DNA of 44,309 nucleotides from Saccoglossus kowalevskii (taxonomy: Eukaryota > Hemichordata > Enteropneusta > Harrimaniidae). The stretch lies in the NCBI RefSeq assembly GCF_000003605.2, contig NW_003137828.1:605609-649917 (forward strand), in the 5' to 3' direction. The position numbers were made by a program, and so were the translations under genes. The notes beneath the pieces are model-generated. The model had not been told where the DNA came from. It saw only the letters and a program-made list of their open reading frames with translations, and searched no databases. Below, one piece after another: positions 22,744 through 35,709 of this stretch (positions are counted from its first letter, which is position 1; the number at the start of each line of letters is the position of its first letter).

Positions 22744-25700
22744 GTGCTACTGTGTGAAACCACACCACGATAATATAAGGTAACAACGCACGTGTATTCG
22801 TCTTATTTACAAAAAGAAAATTATGTCTAAATTAAGCGTGCGCTGGTTTTAAAAATAGTCCATTGACTCGACTTACACATGGGGCTGTTTTAGTTGTACT
22901 CCACACGAACTCTGGTCAGCTTCGCTTGCGCAGAAACGACATGCTCGCTCTCATTGATCAAATCCAGTCAGCCAGAGTATGTCCATAAAGCACAAATCCG
23001 ACGCAATCAGTCTATGGAAATGGCCCGAGGTACAAAACAAACAAATCTGATTTAATTGGGCACTCCAAAAATAATTTTTAACTCCGAGTTCACGCACGCA
23101 ATTTGGGTGTGTGTTGTCATAGCAACGTGAATCATTACAATGCGAACAATCTGTACACATAGCCGACGCGTAGATTCTTATGAGAAATGACATCACTAAA
23201 TACGTAATGATTGTTATCTTTCAAGTTACACGGATCAGTAATTTTGTTTAAGATCATAATTAATATTTAGTAGAGGTAGTAAATCTGAACAGAACAGTCG
23301 GCTTGTTAACATGTTTATTACCATGTATTGAAACTAAATTGAGCGTTTGAGACAACATTAAAATAGTGGATAATTCTTTATAATGCCACCGACTGATTCA
23401 TGTTCATACGATTATTTTTGTTTCCGTTTAATATAGTCCCAAAATAGAAAGACTCGCTTTGCGGGGACAAGTATACATTTCAAAATACAGTTGGAAATGA
23501 TATCAAGGCGCGGAATCGCATAATAACTATCTGTATTTTTAGAACAGCGTTTGACAAGAAGTGCCATGTCTGTATTTGAAACCATGCATTTGATGTGCGA
23601 TTGGTACATTGTAGTGAATACAGTCAAGTTTTAAAATGGCGGACTAACACATATACAGTGAGTACTCAGCTGAGCTATGTATTTCGATGATACATTTTAC
23701 TCTTTTTTTTAATCAAGAACTATCGAAACTACTACTTTCAAATTTGTACAATGTTCACGTCTTTTGGCTTTGGTGTTCAAGTGTGTACATTGAGAGTTGA
23801 GGAATTGTAGCGCTATATTTGTCAGTCCAATTGTTCACGTTGAACGCTTGTCAACATGTGCCACCAACTCAAGTGTATGTCAATTCGATAATTTATTTGG
23901 TAAGTCTGCCAACTTATGTAAACGATAAAGGTCACCGTGAGTTATTTACACATCCGGAGACACCACTAAACACGACGGAAAAGGCCTAGAAAGGTTGGTG
24001 TCCCGAGCGCGTGTTTACTTATATATTAACTTGAAAACAATTATCGGCGACGTATGCGGTGGTGCCGGAGCAGGCGATAGTGTTTGGTGACAAAGTGATG
24101 ACCTCGATGTCGCCCACAAGTGTATCGAATTACAACTTCGATTCTATCGTTACACAAATTGTACTCATCCGTTGACATACTATTAAGAGGCATAACAAGG
24201 GTTTTTAAACGCGCAATGAAATTCCTAATATCGTATTCAGTTTCGAAATATTTAGACGAGAAAGTATTTTGCGATCCGAAATAGGGGAACACTAAAAGTG
24301 GTTGGGCACGTTGCTGAGGGATGTTATAAGTCGGTATAGCGTCTCGCGTGCACGTCATTAACTTCAAGTACTAATGCGTGCAGTATATGCGTTAAAACGA
24401 ATTCTACCATTGAAAGTAAGCGGCTTTGAAAACATCGCGAATATCAACAGTCCGGGTTGAATTGAAGGACATTCCTATATCATGGTTCATAGACTGGCGT
24501 TCACATGGACACCACGACATTAAGATCACAGACTGCTAATGTTAAACGGTTGTCAACACTGACAAGTCGTCCGTATAGTTCTCACCCCAATGCAAAACAA
24601 TACGATTCAAGAATTTAATCAGTAATACTACAACAACAGGACACTTTAAATACCTTGGATGTTTGTGTCTTCAATGTGTGTTTATCTGCGAGGAACTAGA
24701 CAACTCGTCACCGACTTCGACCTGTAATGTAGATGTCAAAACATTGCAGTTAATAAAGAGAAACCCGTTGGGAATATGGTCTTATGCAGTAACCCCTCGC
24801 TCCGGCTCCAACTATCGCACTTCATACTTGACTGCACGGACCCTGGTTGCCATCAAAACGTAACAGCCGTACATAACGATATTTTACTTCAAGGGACACA
24901 TCTGTCCGGGCTGCCCTTATTTTATGCACCATGGCACTTTGCTAAAAAGAAACAGAAAAAAAACATACCTTTGAAAACAATTTTTCGATCACGCGGCGCC
25001 CGGAGATGGAAAAACCGGGGTCCGGGTTTTCTAATCAAAGCAGATCGTACGAGTGCGCTGGAGTTGGAAAGGAATCGCGATACATGACGTCTGCCAGTTC
25101 ACTAGTCCGCCTAAGCTAGTGGTAATTCCACATACCCAAATATGGTTGTTATCAAAGGAACTTTGATATCTATGGAATGTCCCTCTGGTTTTGCGCTTCA
25201 AACGTACTCACTGAAGTGTCTCTCGTGAATTTTAAGCTTAATTCATTAACAATGTAATTATTCTCTTGTCGAGATTTGTGCTGTTGACATAACCACCGTT
25301 ACTATAGCAACCATTTCTGTACACAACTTGACAAATATATATATCTTAGAGTTCGTGGTCATATATGCGCATGCGCACTATGTTGTCCCAGGGGTACTGT
25401 TCCCAGGGTACAAGTTCACACCATTGTTGTCATTACTACGTGTAGGCATTACCGTTTACTTAGAACGTCTGTAGTGACCCGAACGCAAATACATGTTCAT
25501 AGTTCATCTAATGAAGAAGTTAGAATGTGGAACAACAAACGTTTCTAAACATATTCACAATAATGGTAAAAAAAGTCAATAATTTTTAAGAAATCAACAT
25601 CTACAATTTTGAGAAAAAAGTCAACAAATTCTATACGGTAACCATGGCTATGATATATTAGAACGTTATGAGGTGACTAATTCAAAATGACGTAATGGTC

Positions 25701-27215
25701 ACGTGTGAATCAAATTAAACTCGAATATATATACACATGTTTATTTTAATTGCAATATAATGGTCTTTTTAACTACCACCAGTCACGTACGGACACCACT
25801 GAGCCGCGATTTGCAACTTGCGATTTTCAATTTTCGATTCCTATTCAGGAATGCAATTTAATTAAGGTCAATAGAATTGCAATCCTGTATAAAAATGCAA
25901 TTTAATCAAAACTTAACTCTATATAGTGATGCGTTTTATAGTTTAATTGAATTAAATTCAAGGTGTTAGAAATAACACCATATAAAACTATAACTTGATT
26001 TATTAATATAATGGTTTGCGTTACTTAGGTCAAGAAACCATACCTGTACAATACCTTACCATTTTCTATAATCCTAAGCTACCCAACCTTAAAAATTAAT
26101 AAATCGTAAATCGCAAAATGCAGTTTAGTTGTGGCCGTCGCGTACCGTATTAGGTCTCGCGACAAAAGTAGACAGAAAACCTCTCTGAAACTTAAAACTC
26201 GTTTTCTTTGTCAGCAATAATAAATATCACTTGCACATGTTTATAATTTGTCACGTGGTCAAGAAGTGGTAATAACTGTACAGATGTTCAAGTCACAACT
26301 ATTTATTTTTAATAGTGTGTAACTGTTCGGTCGCTGATACAGTTACCAGTAATTGCAGCTGTCTCTCACCTGTCCGGTTTATCTTAACATGAGCTGTCCA
26401 CGTGAATTGCTCGGAATGCTTATTGCCGTCTAAGTTAATGGCAGGATCACATTGTATGAACGTTTCAAAAATTTAAAATGAATATATATGTTGTGTATGA
26501 TTCATGCGAAGAAGCTGTTTCATATTCTTGGCAAACATTTAACGCCCAAATGTCGGTATTTTGAGTTTCGTAAACATGTGTGGCGAACGTTTGATATTTG
26601 AAACTTACAGTTGAAATATATATTATATGAATGTATTTGGGTTTCAAAATATTGACGTCAGATGTCAGCATGAATTATTTTAACATTTTAATGTGTTATT
26701 AACCATTAGCCCACCAATGTATTTCACGAATAAACACATATATGTACTATCAGAGGCACATCACTTATAATTGTTATCCAATCAGCTTCCACCATGGACA
26801 TTTTTTGTATCAATATAATGTAGCTATAACTGTGTTCCATTATCATTTTATTTTCAGCTCGTCTCCCCATTGGTTTAACTTATGAATATCAGAATAACTT
26901 TTTTTCATATGTTTTCACTATTCTGCAACTTCAATGTTTCTTTTATCGGTGTTTTATTCTCACCAGTTTTAACATACAGTAGTATACTTCATTTATGACT
27001 TTCTAGTGAAGTTGGTGTATATTTCAAACATGGCGTTTCTTTTATAACAAAAAAACAGTTGCATGTCTGCATGTGTTCTTTTCATCACTAGTCCCAATTT
27101 TAAAGTAATATATTAATTGCGTTGCGGTGTTTCTGGATGTAAAAATGTTCATTTTTGATGAGGGCTGCTTTTTAGATTTCTGACCACCGATCTTTGTTGT
27201 GGGTTGCCATGTAAA
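22744..27215. other. Long stretch without a recognisable gene
   Basis: A 108-codon minus frame at 24041-24367 ends in an Arg/His-rich tail and is otherwise unremarkable. At 25785-26150 there may be an old inverted-repeat element (CGCGATTTGC..TGCGATTTTC facing a run with TTTACGATT and TTTTGCGATT). Nothing else was seen. Confidence 0.45.
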
Positions 27216-27384
27216 AGCTTAAAGCGGGAGGGTCGTCACCTGCGCACGCGCGGGAATTGAGTCCCAAGCGACGATAACAACACATGCTAAAAACGCAAAG
27301 GCTCGTGGATAGACGCTTGTTTGTAAACAATGACCGGTATGGACATCTGACGCATGCGCAGGTGACGACTCCTCCGTTTTAACT
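27216..27384 (+). mobile_element. Foldback element family 2, copy c (best preserved)
   Basis: Starts AGCTTAAAGCGGGAGGG and TCGTCACCTGCGCA, ends TGCGCAGGTGACGA then CTCCTCCGTTTTAACT. The terminal inverted repeats span roughly 25-30 bp and the interior is non-coding. Confidence 0.85.
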
Positions 27385-29469
27385 AGTATGTACTAGTACT
27401 TCATCCTGAATTTAAATATTTAAGATAATCCATCACGTGAATGTTTAGTAGATTTTGTCACTCTAAATGTTCCTTCGATCTCCTGAAATCGACTAGGCTT
27501 AGCTAGCATTGATTTGTTCAGTGAAGCATGAATATTCATTTATGAATATCGATGCAAATATTATTGAGGGTGGGTCATTATATCGTTTTTCCAGCTTAAC
27601 AGGGGCGGAGGGTCAGAGATGTTCGGTTCATGTAGTGTGAGAGGGTCATACAATTTCGATCACCGACTTTCTCCACCCTCCCGGTAATTAACGTCCATTC
27701 CTTGGCATCATCCCTAAAATTCTTGGGATATTCTTGTGAAATATTCTTTAGTCTGAATTAGCATGGAATATTGGCAATCGATTCAGCTTCCCATTCGGTT
27801 GATTGATTATTCCTATTTCATTAGCTAGCGCCCTTGGACAGTGAAGAGCATGGATTCACTCATACGTATTCGTATTTGATCTGAATTACTTCGAATCCAG
27901 GCGAATTCATAATTATTTATTGTAATTCACGCATATTCATAACATCTAGTTTCATGTCACATAGTATTCCAAATTTAACGCTTCAGAAATGATTTCAGAA
28001 TACCACTCTTATAATAAATACTGACTGAAACGACGTTAACGTTGAATGTGTCCGTCATTTTACCATCATTGTGGAACAGGTGGGGTTCAGCGCATTTACC
28101 GGGCGATTATACTATCTCATATAATACATAAAACACGTTTGTGCTATATACATGTATAAGGTACGCAGCTGCGGGAAATAAAATCGAACGAATAACAGAC
28201 GTACACGATGTGTGACGGTGATCGAACAGCTGGTCCGTGTCCGTGAATATTGAGGAAAATAACAAATAAACTTGAAGTTTGCAAACGTGGAAAAACGAAT
28301 AGGAAAATTGGCAAAATAAAGTAATAGATGAAGGAGTATTTTACGCCATGACAGCCTTATATTAACGAAGGCGTGTATTTTTATGAAAAGCAATTACAGA
28401 ATTATTGCTCGAAGTGCGATATCGTGGAGGAGGGGTGTAGATGCAGTTATCATAAATGGACACACGTTTTTTCCTTCCGTAGTTATTTTAACTTCAACTT
28501 CGCAAAAAATGCCATCATAAGGATTCTGAACAAGAAGATTGAAGTGGGAATCGGCAACGAGCGAATTTTTCATCAAATCCGGCTCAATGTTTTCGTTTGC
28601 GCTCGTCTCGGGAAGCTGACAGAGTCTTCATTTTTCAATCGATGTATAACTGCGGTTGAAAGACTGCTGTCTCCAGTTATTGAACTAAAAGAATACTGGC
28701 ACAGGATGGAAAATGCCGTGAACAAACCCGGGAATATAGTTTGGCGTCCACTCAGATTCCCAACGACGCATTCGAATCCACTGGCGTTGAAGTGTTGATT
28801 TCTTGGACGAAAGAAATGTATGAAAAGTTACGCCTTTCATCTCAGGATATTTCGCTGTTTTTTTCTTTTTAATCGAACCCAAGGAATAGTCTGGGGCATT
28901 ACAATGCCAGTTAACCATTTTGACCAATTCTTGCAAAACGTTTGTAAAAAATAAACGGACTGTCATCCGGGTACTTTGAGAACGCCCTCTATCGAATTTC
29001 GTGAGAAAAATAGTAACTCGGAAATTAGGAATTGAAACTTTACAAAGCCATAACAGTTTCAAACTCTTAATAACTCCTTAAGTTCATAGAGATTTGCAAC
29101 TACACAAAACTAATCACGCAATAGTTGTTTGTGTTAAATTTGATGTAATCTAGCTTCATGTTTCATTTAGGTTTACAAATATGTACTGGCACTGTTATTA
29201 CAAGTAATCGCGTGCAACGAACTATGGCTCACGCTGGCATTTATCTAGGCAGGTGGTGGGCGTGGCCAGGGAGAATTTAAACAACAATAATATCTATCTT
29301 ATCAGTGACGATTGCTCATTTAGTGAGTCTTTGTCATAGTGATCGTTTCCATGACCATCAAGTTCTTGAATAATTCATTTCTAAAAGATACCCTTCTGAC
29401 AATCTCAATGGTAAGTGGTTCCGACCTCCAGCTATTGTGCAATTTTGTGACAAAACGTATGTCAACAGG
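27385..29469. other. Non-coding stretch
   Basis: Contains a 141-codon plus frame at 28373-28798 with no recognisable motif and overlapping minus frames. No splice-supported gene was found. Confidence 0.4.
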
Positions 29470-29733
29470 CAGAGGCGGCGGCACGATATTTTGCATGGGG
29501 GGGGGGGAATCTGCTCACCAACCTTGCACCGAAGGCGATACAACTTACTAGGGGGTTCGGGGCATGCTCTCCCTTAAAATTGTTTAAATATTGGCCCTTT
29601 GAAACGCCATTTCCTGCATTTTGAAGGGCAAGAATTGCTGACACAAAGGGTTTCAGCTCCATTTTGGAGGGGCGTCGCCCCAACATTTTTCTTACGGGGA
29701 GACCGCCTCTCTGCCCCCTTGCCTCCGCCACTG
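29470..29733. mobile_element. Inverted-repeat element with CAGnGGCGGnGGCA ends
   Basis: The left end CAGAGGCGGCGGCA faces a right end that reads CAGTGGCGGAGGCA on the other strand (12 of 14 identical). The 5-mer ACAGG stands directly outside both ends. The interior is non-coding and includes an 11-G run. CAGTGGCGGAGGC-type ends are common in hAT-like non-autonomous elements, but a 5-bp rather than 8-bp duplication leaves the class open. Confidence 0.65.
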
Positions 29734-32700
29734 ACAGGGGTCTGAACTATGAAAATAATTGTATCATTCTCAAAAAAAAAAGTTGTATATCTCTACTAAG
29801 GGTGAAAACTTTTGAAAACATATGTCATATTATTATTGACAGACGATTTATCTTCATTCACAAGTGAGCTGTGTCTTACGTACATCCGGGAGCAAAGAAC
29901 AAGTCATGCTTGCCAGGTCAGGTCACAACCCTTTCCGAGTCGTCCAATTGCTCCAGCTCACATTACATATTACGTCATGCATGCAATTAGCATCAAATCA
30001 TTCCTGTAATTAAAAGATGGGTTACAGTTAAAAAAAATCTACAAAAAAAAACAATAAATGAATAAGCATTGGGAGTTAATATACAATTACATGATCCAGT
30101 TTTTGAAATTACCGATCGTCCGAGTCATCAAGTTTTCTGCTGCCGCAAAGATTTGTAATTCCTCTCCCTGTCGTCTACCTACTTTTTTGAGCAGTACATT
30201 ATATGATGGGCGTCAGTAAGTTAATAAGCTTTCTAGTATCCATCTTATTTTGGCACATTTTAATAAAAAAAAACTAAAAGTATATTTACTTACTCTATGG
30301 AAATATGAGAGCTCTGTCATTTTTAAATAAACAGTGGTCACATTCACATGTATTTTCAAAAAATCATAAATCACACAGTCAAGTACGAAATAGTTTTAGA
30401 GCAACTTTAATCTCTATATATTCTTTTCATGTTTTATTCTACAGTTTTAAAAGTGACTCATGAAGGCCACATGTCATTTGAATGTTGCATCTAACATAAT
30501 GTGGATTTTTAAGTATTGTAAATTATGAGTTCTCGGGAGTTATATAGTTTGATATGGTTTTGAACAATTTTTCTATGAAAATAATTAGTGTGAATTTTGC
30601 TTTCTGCGTGCTTAATACGTCTAAAACTATCACTGTGAAAGTATAAGCAATAAAGTAGCAGTATGCTTTCTATCACATATCAAGGAAATACATCATAATG
30701 ATTATTGACAGTGTTGCATTTAATGAAGTACATATGTTGCTTATACTGATTTAAACAGCACTGACAAGCTGGTCCGCCAACTTTTCATCAGGCACTTTTA
30801 AGATTTGGTAGCCCACATTATTTGTAGGGATTTATAACACTGAAATTACATGCGAGAAATATGCATATCACACAAAGTTGTGGTGACGATTTCAACTTTA
30901 CGTGGAGGGTAGGGATTGTTTTCACTCATTACCGCATTTTGAAGTAAGCGAGCTCTTCACTATAGCAAATCTACTTTTTCGAGTGCTCGCTCTGCGTGAG
31001 AAGTAAAGTGACAGAACTCTCGCTGAAAGCAGTAACAGCGTTGTGTCAGCTGGAATGTTGTATAGAAGATACAACTAAAATGCGAATTATGATTATAAAT
31101 CAGCATCCGCATTCTACGAAACTGTCCAGGGAATAGTAATACCCCATAGTTATGGAGCTAAAAAATAGTTTCATGCGCAGTGATACAGTCTACACCTTAG
31201 ATGCAAATGGACGCCTAGGTCTCGCCGAGAGCGAGAGCGACACGAAAGCGGCACGAGACTTTGTTGATCATCAAGTGATGTTGCATTCTTTGTCGTCATA
31301 CTGTCTACTATGTGATCGACACACACCTTATTATCCAAAGAACATAGAAAACTATCATTACGTGGTATTTGAAACCGAAATTATCTTCCACATTCAATGA
31401 TTGGTTTTTAAGGTTTGATGAAATCGCATTGAGGAGCGTAAACGTGCTAACATTTAATATAACGTGTGAAGTCGTTGGACAATTCTATTAAACAACATGA
31501 CGCCCAGTTCAATAACACGATACCAATTTACGCAATCGAAAGGTCATGTGTTTTAGTCGGGTTGGTGTGTGCGGGGTTACCACCGGGCAGGAGAATAATA
31601 TGCGTCTGGATATTAATATGCGCAGACACGGCGTGAATGCTATAACATGATACCCAGTCATGCTCCGTTTACGTTGCCGAGGACCACTTTGTTTTAATTA
31701 TTTAGAAAAAAACAAAATAGCTGAATACAAACTTTGGATATTATGTTTTCAATAAGTCAAATAATTTTTATATGTTTATTTTAAGAGGTTTAATTGAGTT
31801 GGCGATATTATAGCGACACATAGTTCGTACAAGTACATGCATTGCGCCAGTATCCAATGAGTCATAACGAATGAGTCTTTTAAATGGAATGCCTCCGATG
31901 CATTGGTGCAAGTTTCTTGTCATCGTTATGATGGGCAGCGCTGATCAGTTTCTTTTCAACGCGTTAACAGTTTATTTGCTGTGTCGGGTCACCCACATGT
32001 TCTGTCTTGTTGTTTTAAAATTATTAGTAACATATTACTGTCACTAAACGTCATAACACGTACAGTCTTCAATACGTCACCACTTCAGTTCAGGCTGGTG
32101 ATTGGGAAATACGTTGTCACAGTATTCATTGTTGCTTTATATTCCTAACGCACTCTGGCTTCCATTGGTGAATAAACGCACTTATGTCAATATTATTCCC
32201 TCTCCAGTTACTTTGTAAAGCCTCTCCATTAGCTCCAGGCTGAGTAAACACACCGTTCTCGTGAAACTTCGTGTACACATATCTAAGTATATACTTACAT
32301 TCACCAGTACGTCCATGCATTCACCCATTTGAAACCCAAAGTGTGTATGTATTTCTAAAACCATAGCCATCGAAATTATCACAATCATACCAGTACATAT
32401 CACAAGCGACTGAAACGTCCCCTAAGAGGAGTCTTTATTGCATATGCATGCATGCGTCTTGAGTGTATAATACGTCAAATGGTTGGTCTGGAATATATCA
32501 AGTCAATGGAAAGGTTTAATTAGGTTGAAGTAAACACTCATTCATCTTAAAAAATTGGCAAAAAAAACACAAAACCAAGCTTTGAAAAGAGTCTTTTCGG
32601 AGTGTGTCATTGTGCAACCAGAATTTGTTATATGGTAAGGTCAAAATATGACATACTATTTTTACCGAGGTGATACTAGTACTTTTTTGGCGTGCATTAT

Positions 32701-34149
32701 GCTAACTAATGAACAACTGAGTCGGTTCCATCTTAATTCGCACAATAAACATATGCATACACTCAATCTCCTGGCCACTCGGATCTGTGCCGGTTGATTT
32801 GGCGTTTAGCTCCGTAACGGTTATTCTCATTATTATTATTAATCGGGTCAGAATGTACACACTAACTGATTGGTGCAGGAATGTGTTTAATCATTTAATC
32901 AAGCAAGATTAATTGCCAGTTGAAAACGAAGGAACACTTATTATCCCGGAAATGTATTGCCAAAATTAACTAAATATAATTTATGTAAAAGTTTGATTAA
33001 TTTAAATATTTCTTGATAAAAATGTTATATAACAATATATAATAATGTGAAGATGTGAATAAATTACTTAGCCCAATTAACTGTTGTCAAGATTAACACC
33101 AACTGAGTTTGATTCCGAAGAAACGTTATACTGTACTGCAGCGCACTTCACGAAGTAACTGATGAAGGTCACCTTCAACATCAACCAACGTTGACTTCAA
33201 AAATTCGCATTTTATCGATCGACAGAGGTTTAAAAGACACTAATATAAAATTAACTTAGTAGTTCATTAAATATACTAGTATTTTAAAACCTGTCCAGCT
33301 GTGGAATTGACAGCGTATGTCATAAATGTGCACTGTCACGTTCATGGCACGGATGTAGAGCTTTATGGTTTGCAACCCCTGTACTGTAATGGTATCTTCC
33401 AATTTAAATATTAGTATATACTACCTAACGCCTAACGTCGAGAATAGCCTGCTTAGAATTCTACTTTCAACTATACTTACGTGCATCATTAGGCGCATGT
33501 GAGTTAGGAAACATTTTGACAATGAATCACGATTTCAATTACGTCATCAACCGATAAATTTTACCAGTATGGTTCGTGACATAAAGCCACAACGTGAGTC
33601 TAACCGCATGCCAATAGCACGTACGTATTGGTTTCTTGGGATATTTCAATCATATTGTATTATTGAAGACAAGAAATCAACGTGTGTATCAACATTATTC
33701 AACAAGCTGAGGCGACAGTTTCTTCACACTTTGTTTAGTTTTTAGAAGCCAAGTGTAAGTAATTTGTACAAATATGTAAACCTTTTTCAGCCATTAAATT
33801 AGTAACACATGGTTACATTAACGTCCACCAACGCACGAAATTGCAATTTTGAGGTAATTTTAGAACACATTCAAGCCATATTTATCGTGCTGTCTTCCAA
33901 ATCGTAAAAATAACTGAGTTGAGTTTATAGTTTGCTTGACAGCACCTCTCTATGTATTTCCAAAAAAACGTTAACTAATTTCCCATGAGCAACAATGTTT
34001 GGATCATGACTATAAAAATAAGCACAGACATTTGTTGAAACCAAAAAATGTCCACTTATTTGCCAACAACCCACAACATGGTCCAGTCTTATTGCAATGA
34101 TGTATTTTCAATAACACGTTAGATCGTCGACACCAGAGAGATGCAAGAC
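29734..34149. other. Long non-coding stretch
   Basis: AT-rich DNA; no gene, RNA gene or structured repeat recognised on either strand. Confidence 0.45.
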
Positions 34150-34296
34150 GTTTAGATTGAGGGGGGGTCGTTCCTTCTGCGCACGCGCGGAGATCGACTC
34201 CGAATCGACAATACACGTAAAAACGCAAAGGCTCACGGAAAGATGTTTATTCGTAAACAACACGCTATCGCGCGAGCTAATAAGCCGCTTTTAAAC
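34150..34296 (+). mobile_element. Foldback element family 2, copy d (diverged)
   Basis: GAGGGGGGGTCGTTCCTTC, CTGCGCACGCGCGGAGAT, AAAAACGCAAAGGCTC and TCGTAAACAACACGCTAT align with copy c. The ends are eroded. Confidence 0.65.
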
Positions 34297-35078
34297 CAAA
34301 AAAAATGTGATCACTTTGAAAACAAAATGACGAACGTGCGTAAGTGCTGTATAACGTCTTGTATCTGCGCCAAGTTTTGGCTAAATCGAGCAGGCAGGTT
34401 GCTATAGTAACACTCTGACGATGAAAGATACGTTGTAAACATCTGGAGGACCACTGTATGCGAATGGACCCGGATATAATGAAAATACATCGTTACAAAC
34501 TCATCAATTCCACGACATAAATCATGCATACATCAATTCATTATAAGAATCTTAAAATAGAAGCGCAATATGAAACTGAATCTAATACAAACTTAGGGTG
34601 ATATTCAACGCCAGTGGACTGTGATGTCATGCGAGCTTATTATCGATACAAACTTTTTTGAGGTCAAAGTTTGTACGCGTGTGAGGTCAAAGTACACACG
34701 CACATCATAATCTTATAACAAGATATAAAGCTCAACGTGGTATACAGAGCAGAATTTTAAACTTACCATTGAAACATTTTACTGCGATAATTGCAATGTT
34801 CTAATGCACTTATCAATGTTTTTCACGGAGGGGCGGGCTGTCGTTCTCATATGAAGGGAATTTGACAACGCCCTCAAAATTTGCTGCAGCTTTCAAAATA
34901 CAATTCGAACGAAAATCTACCAAGAATCTAAAATCGACAATATTGAATGACAGAAGCTCGCTGAAATCTTAACACTTAGCAATTCCCTGCCATTCATGCA
35001 TATAACAACACAAAACAGTATCTCTCTCGGCACGTTTTGTCCATTGTTTTAAACAACATTCAAAGTTTTTTTTGCGAA
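34297..35078. other. Non-coding stretch downstream of SLC18B1
   Basis: No gene recognised. It lies beyond the candidate SLC18B1 poly(A) site. Confidence 0.4.
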
Positions 35079-35084
35079 TTTATT
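35079..35084 (-). terminator. Candidate poly(A) signal AATAAA for SLC18B1
   Basis: AATAAA on the minus strand, about 630 nt past the stop codon. Another AATAAA at 35706-35711 overlaps the stop codon and is probably too close to be used. Confidence 0.3.
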
Positions 35085-35709
35085 AATTCCATAATCGGTT
35101 GAACGAACTACAATTTATAACATTTGCACATATCAATATTTTGCAGCACATTTTTTCGATAATTTTTAATTTCAACGTAAACAATTTTGGATTAAATGAA
35201 TATAATTCCCGTTAACTTGGTCAAAATCGTTTTATGGTTGTTTGATGAAATGTCCTGGCGTTCAAAGTATTAAATGTTACATTATGACAGACAACATACA
35301 AATTACAATCATATTTACATAAAATTGTCATTTAATTACAAATTGCATAAGATTTACGACATCGGTTACAAAAAACATAGAAGATGTACAAATTAACCAA
35401 ACAATGGTGATTATTTTGACGGGCGAATAAATTCGATACAACAGGGACACGTGAATTTGACGTCTTTGCTAATGTGCTGTTTGGTATATTGTAGTTTTAT
35501 GGCAATTAGTATTATCGGCATTGTAGAATTCTTTATCTGTGCTGAAACGATGGACAACTGTGTGATAACATTCACAGAAATAATTCTTGCATTTTTTTGT
35601 TTCATTCACTTCGTAATATTTGTGCGTATTATTCTGTGTTGGTGTTTCAGCCTCCCTTTCTCTCATTCTGACAGATGGGAAGGATTCCATGAGTGTAATT
35701 TGTCATTTA

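Noticed and set aside
28373-28798. 141-codon plus-strand frame
   Set aside because: Considered as a possible small gene, but composition is ordinary noise, overlapping frames exist on the other strand, and no family match was recognised.
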